From Chitinophagaceae bacterium (lineage in GTDB: Bacteria; Bacteroidota; Bacteroidia; Chitinophagales; Chitinophagaceae): DNA of 64,000 bases. The position numbers were made by a program, and so were the translations under genes. Under the pieces are notes generated by a model. That model searched no databases and had not been told where the DNA came from. It saw only the letters and a list, made by a program, of their open reading frames with translations. Below are positions 60,753 through 64,000 of the stretch, piece by piece (positions within the stretch are counted from its first letter, which is position 1; every line of letters begins with the position of its first letter). Location: contig JACSRW010000025.1 of assembly GCA_014879565.1 (NCBI GenBank), positions 186,001 through 250,000 on the forward strand, in the 5' to 3' direction.

Positions 60753-63311
60753 TTATTCTTCCGTTCGCGCACTGGCCGCATCAATGAGCCGTCCAAAAAA
60801 CAGGGCATTCATAAACAATTTACTGCCCCCAAGCCAGAAAGCCCGGAGGTTGGGATTATCGGCAATACTGATCACCCGGCCACTGCCCAGTACCGATACG
60901 AGTACGGCAGCGGAATTCTTTATTGCATCGGCATTTTCACGGCTTACCCATCCGCTTTGCAAGGGATTGCTGCCATAATAAAACGGCGTGCCATATGGAT
61001 TTTTGCTCTTTTCCATAAAGACCCGGTTGGCTTTAAAAAGACTGACCGTATTCCGGGTATAGCCAAAAGCAAGCGGGTGCGTAAGATCGGTTTCGGCGCC
61101 GAAAATCGCCCCGAAAATCTGCTGGGCCCCGTCTTTCTGCTCCCTGGCGGCATATGGAAGACGGCTGCTGCTGTCAACCGGCGCTTTGGCTCTTTTTATT
61201 TTTACATCCGTAATCCCGTTCTGGGCAGCCCAGCTTACAGCTTCTTCTGTCAGAACCAGGGTACCCCCGGCCTGTACCCAGGCTTTCAGTTTATCCCGAT
61301 TCAGTTCACTGTAATTTCCTCCCACCATAATCAGGGTATTGTATCGGTTTAGCTCGGCACGGTTAAAAACTACGGGCTCAAGATGAGTGGCTTTTATATT
61401 CATCCGCTGGTCCAGCAGGTGCCAGACTTCTCCGGCATCCAGGGCATTCACCCCGGGACCGGTAATCATCGCCACAGAAGGGCGGGCCACTGTCACAAAA
61501 CGGCTGCTGCCCAGATCCACTCCTTTCAGTGACATCCCCCCGTTAACCGCATAGGCATTGATCCCGTATTTATCCGCAATCCGGCTTACCCGTTCAAACA
61601 CCGCTGCACTGCTTTCCTTTTGCAGGGCTACGGGTACCAGCAAGGTACCGGGACTGAATTTTCCCGGGCCGCCATTCACAGCAGCTTCAAAACCGGAAGT
61701 AGCCACTTTCACCAGCAAACCTTCCTGCAGCATTTCATTCAGGGCTGCCGGTGCCAGCAATTCAGTCCATTCTAACAGGTAGGCATAGTCGCTTTTGCCG
61801 CCGCTTACCGCTTTAACGGTACGGGGTATTTCTCCCGTTTTTTCCCCGGATGCCGGCAACTGATTCAGTTCACGATAAGGAAGCCCGAATGCCAGCGGCA
61901 TCGTCCAGGAAGTAATGTCATAGAATATACTGTCGCGGAACTCCAGTACCTTATCAAAAATACCCCGGATCAGGCTGTGCTGTGGCTGGTTCAGTGATAC
62001 CATATACGCCGATCCCTTTTCAAACTCCGCATCCTTCCAGTTATCAGGAAGCCCATTCACTTCAATCTGGTGCCGTTGCAGCATGGTCACAAACTGCCGT
62101 GTTTTTTCCCGGTCATTTTTATCTCCGAAAACATAACCCTTCACCGGGTAAGCGGCCGCCCGGGCAGCCGCCTGTTTATAAAAGTCCCTTTGATAGTCCA
62201 GAAAGTCCCGGCGCATGGCCAGGGCGCCTTCCAGGGTAGACAGCGCCGTCACAAACTGGTTGCGTATGGTAAAGGGAAAACTGAGCAGTCCGTTGGTTGT
62301 TTCCTGCAGGTGCCCCCTCGATGATCCCTGCTCATACAGAATACCAATCGCCCCGTTTACATCCGGGTAAGTAGATCCTTTTCCATAATAAAAATCATCA
62401 TAGTTCTCTTTGGTGAAGTAGAGAGAACCAATCTTATCCAGGTAACGTGCGTGATAGCTGGCCAGTTTACCCGTCAGCTCCTGGTTTTTTTCCGGTGTCA
62501 GCGGATTGACGCGCGAAGGCACCCCCGGCTGAAAAAAGAAACTGGCATTGCTGCCCTGCTCATGATGATCATTTAGGATATTCGGTTTCCAGCGGTGAAA
62601 CCAGCGAAGCCGGTTCTGGCTTTCGGGATGGACGGCCGGCAGCCAGTCGCGGTTCAGGTCAAACCAGTAATGATTGAAACGGCCCCCGGGCCATACTTCA
62701 TTATATTCTCTGGAGAGTGGATCGCTGACCAGGTTTTTGCTTTTGTGCTGATTGGCCCAGGTCGAAAAACGCTGCAGCCCGTCCGGGTTAAAGGAAGGAT
62801 CCAGCAGGATCACGGTATTTTCAAGCAATTCCTCTATCTCTTTTCCTTCTGCCGCAGCCAGGTGATAAGCCGTCAGCAAACTGGCATTGGCCCCGCTTGG
62901 TTCATTGCCGTGAATGGAATGTCCCAGCCAGACCACCACCGGCATACCGGCCGTATTGAGCGAAGCAGAACGGGCCGGATCTGTCAGCTGCACATGCTGT
63001 TCCCGGATCTCCTCCAGTCTCGCATGATTTTTTGGTGCAGTGATCACCAGTAATACCTGCGGCCGGCTTTCATAGGTAAAACCCATTGTTTCCTGCTTAA
63101 CCCGCGAGGGCACCGCTTTCGCCAGCGCCTGCATGTAATTAACCAGCCGGTCATGGGTTACATGCCACTCACCCACTTCATGATAGATAATATCCTTCGG
63201 TTTGGGAACAGAAGGATTATAACGTACCTGCGCCGGCAGGTAATAAGATAAATCCTGCGCGTTAACCGATAAACAGCCCAGCAGGAAAAGCGAAGCAATT
63301 ATTTTTCTCAT
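60753..63311 (-). CDS. Exported M14-family zinc carboxypeptidase-like protein
   Basis: Protein of 852 aa with a signal peptide (KIIASLFLLGCLSVNAQ). The M14 domain (about residues 40-380) shows the zinc ligands HxxE in GHSIHGNEPSG and a later His in LNDHHEQGSNASFFF, plus the substrate-binding NHYWFDLNRDWLP. The C-terminal half resembles a DJ-1/PfpI-like or GATase-type fold (NTLIMVGGNYSELNRDKLKAWVQAGGTLVLTEEAV); that call is tentative. It probably degrades peptides in the periplasm or at the cell surface. Confidence 0.87.
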   Translation of the reverse strand: MRKIIASLFLLGCLSVNAQDLSYYLPAQVRYNPSVPKPKDIIYHEVGEWHVTHDRLVNYMQALAKAVPSRVKQETMGFTYESRPQVLLVITAPKNHARLEEIREQHVQLTDPARSASLNTAGMPVVVWLGHSIHGNEPSGANASLLTAYHLAAAEGKEIEELLENTVILLDPSFNPDGLQRFSTWANQHKSKNLVSDPLSREYNEVWPGGRFNHYWFDLNRDWLPAVHPESQNRLRWFHRWKPNILNDHHEQGSNASFFFQPGVPSRVNPLTPEKNQELTGKLASYHARYLDKIGSLYFTKENYDDFYYGKGSTYPDVNGAIGILYEQGSSRGHLQETTNGLLSFPFTIRNQFVTALSTLEGALAMRRDFLDYQRDFYKQAAARAAAYPVKGYVFGDKNDREKTRQFVTMLQRHQIEVNGLPDNWKDAEFEKGSAYMVSLNQPQHSLIRGIFDKVLEFRDSIFYDITSWTMPLAFGLPYRELNQLPASGEKTGEIPRTVKAVSGGKSDYAYLLEWTELLAPAALNEMLQEGLLVKVATSGFEAAVNGGPGKFSPGTLLVPVALQKESSAAVFERVSRIADKYGINAYAVNGGMSLKGVDLGSSRFVTVARPSVAMITGPGVNALDAGEVWHLLDQRMNIKATHLEPVVFNRAELNRYNTLIMVGGNYSELNRDKLKAWVQAGGTLVLTEEAVSWAAQNGITDVKIKRAKAPVDSSSRLPYAAREQKDGAQQIFGAIFGAETDLTHPLAFGYTRNTVSLFKANRVFMEKSKNPYGTPFYYGSNPLQSGWVSRENADAIKNSAAVLVSVLGSGRVISIADNPNLRAFWLGGSKLFMNALFFGRLIDAASARTEE

Positions 63312-63419
63312 AACTGTTTTTTGTACAGGCAGGGAAGATACAGAAATCCAGCAAACACACAGGCGGCCAATACATTAGACATTTCCCTGATTCGAAAATT
63401 CAGGCCCGTTTATTCTGAG

Positions 63420-63427
63420 TATATTTG
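63420..63427 (+). promoter_or_regulatory. -7 element of mnmA
   Basis: An exact TATATTTG lies on the plus strand, 30 nt before the ATG at 63458. The -33 region is weak. Confidence 0.4.
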
Positions 63428-63457
63428 CAGATTGTTGCAGATTAAACTGAATGTATT

Positions 63458-64000
63458 ATGAGCCGGAAAGGTAAAGTGCTGGTGGCCATGAGCGGGGGTA
63501 TTGACAGTACCGTTACCGCCCTGATGCTGCATGACCAGGGCTATGAAGTGGTGGGTATCACCATGAAAACATGGGACTATGCCTCCAGCGGTGGCAGTAA
63601 AAAAGAAACAGGCTGCTGCAACCTGGATTCGTTCAATGATGCGCGGCAGGCGGCCGTTGAACATGGCTTTGCCCATTATATCCTGGATATAAGGGAAGAA
63701 TTCGGAGATTTTGTGATTGAAAATTTCGTGGAGGAATACCTGGCCGGACGCACGCCGAATCCTTGTGTACTCTGTAATACCCATATCAAATGGCGCGCCC
63801 TGCTGAAAAGAGCCGATGCCCTGGGATGCGAGTTTATTGCCACCGGCCATTACGCAAAAATCAGGCAGCATGATAATGGCCGCTATGTGATCAGTAAAGC
63901 GGTGGATGATACGAAAGACCAGAGTTATGTACTCTGGGGACTGCAGCAGGATTTGCTCAGCCGTACCCTGCTTCCGCTGGGACCTTACCGCAAAACTGAG
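63458..64000 (+). CDS. mnmA: tRNA-specific 2-thiouridylase MnmA (N-terminal part)
   Basis: Partial gene: 181 codons, continuing past the right edge and therefore absent from the ORF track. The translation begins MSRKGKVLVAMSGGIDSTVTALML; SGGIDST is the PP-loop ATP-binding motif. GITMKTWD and TPNPCVLCNTHIKW (catalytic Cys) follow, then FIATGHYAKI and DDTKDQSYVLWGL. The enzyme installs the 2-thio group on U34 of tRNA-Lys, -Glu and -Gln. Confidence 0.95.
   Translation, partial: MSRKGKVLVAMSGGIDSTVTALMLHDQGYEVVGITMKTWDYASSGGSKKETGCCNLDSFNDARQAAVEHGFAHYILDIREEFGDFVIENFVEEYLAGRTPNPCVLCNTHIKWRALLKRADALGCEFIATGHYAKIRQHDNGRYVISKAVDDTKDQSYVLWGLQQDLLSRTLLPLGPYRKTE

Overview
The window looks like a chromosome segment from a Bacteroidota bacterium, most likely Chitinophagia/Chitinophagaceae. 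The reasons are: many TAnnTTTG -7 promoter elements, two of them with a TTTG element 19-20 nt upstream; almost no Shine-Dalgarno sequences; a PorU2/PorV2-type secretion pair; a protein with a gliding-motility (CHU_C) sorting domain; a Bacteroidota-type HscA; and the gene order rpsU-xer-raiA-tRNAs-tuf-secE-nusG-rplKAJL-rpoBC. No phage, IS element, CRISPR array or complete defence system was seen.

Region 1 (1-12.7 kb, minus strand) is the translation/transcription core. In transcription order it reads rpsU, a Xer recombinase, raiA, tRNA-Thr(UGU), tRNA-Tyr, tRNA-Gly, tRNA-Thr(GGU), tuf, tRNA-Trp, secE, nusG, rplK, rplA, rplJ, rplL, rpoB and the start of rpoC. It is divided into several transcription units by terminators and promoters that can be read directly. 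Unusually, a plus-strand helix-hairpin-helix gene sits between rplL and rpoB. The non-coding gaps hold REP-like hairpins, a 20-nt perfect palindrome nested in one of them, and a small hairpin-rich insertion flanked by 11-bp direct repeats of the tRNA-Trp 5' end. rpsU alone has a near-perfect Shine-Dalgarno sequence, partly folded into a hairpin.

Region 2 (12.8-21.8 kb, plus strand) starts with riboflavin synthase. It continues with a dense set of cell-envelope genes: acyltransferase, DPM1-like glycosyltransferase, two SAM methyltransferases, a fatty-acid-desaturase-family protein and two large polytopic membrane proteins. Together they look like an uncharacterised glycolipid or polysaccharide decoration pathway.

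Region 3 (21.8-30.9 kb, minus strand) holds hscA, a FkbM-like protein and the porV2-porU2 pair. Region 4 (31-38 kb) holds tyrS, two hydrolases, a Tat-targeted PLP enzyme, tRNA-Gln and the CHU_C protein. Region 5 (38-43.3 kb) is an O-antigen/nucleotide-sugar operon (DegT aminotransferase, UDP-sugar dehydrogenase, rfbC, rfbD) divergent from waaA.

Region 6 (43.3-64 kb) is mostly metabolism and housekeeping: tdk, ccmBCD, glutamate dehydrogenase, a LolA-fold protein, an orphan HsdR_N nuclease-like protein, AMP nucleosidase, a fused peptide-type ABC ATPase, a very large TraB/GumN protein, queA with a highly structured leader, lysC, an Ldh-family dehydrogenase, ssb, an M14 peptidase and the start of mnmA. 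Genes are tightly packed, with 1-4 nt start/stop overlaps and four convergent pairs overlapping at their 3' ends. No gene-free stretch exceeds 300 nt.
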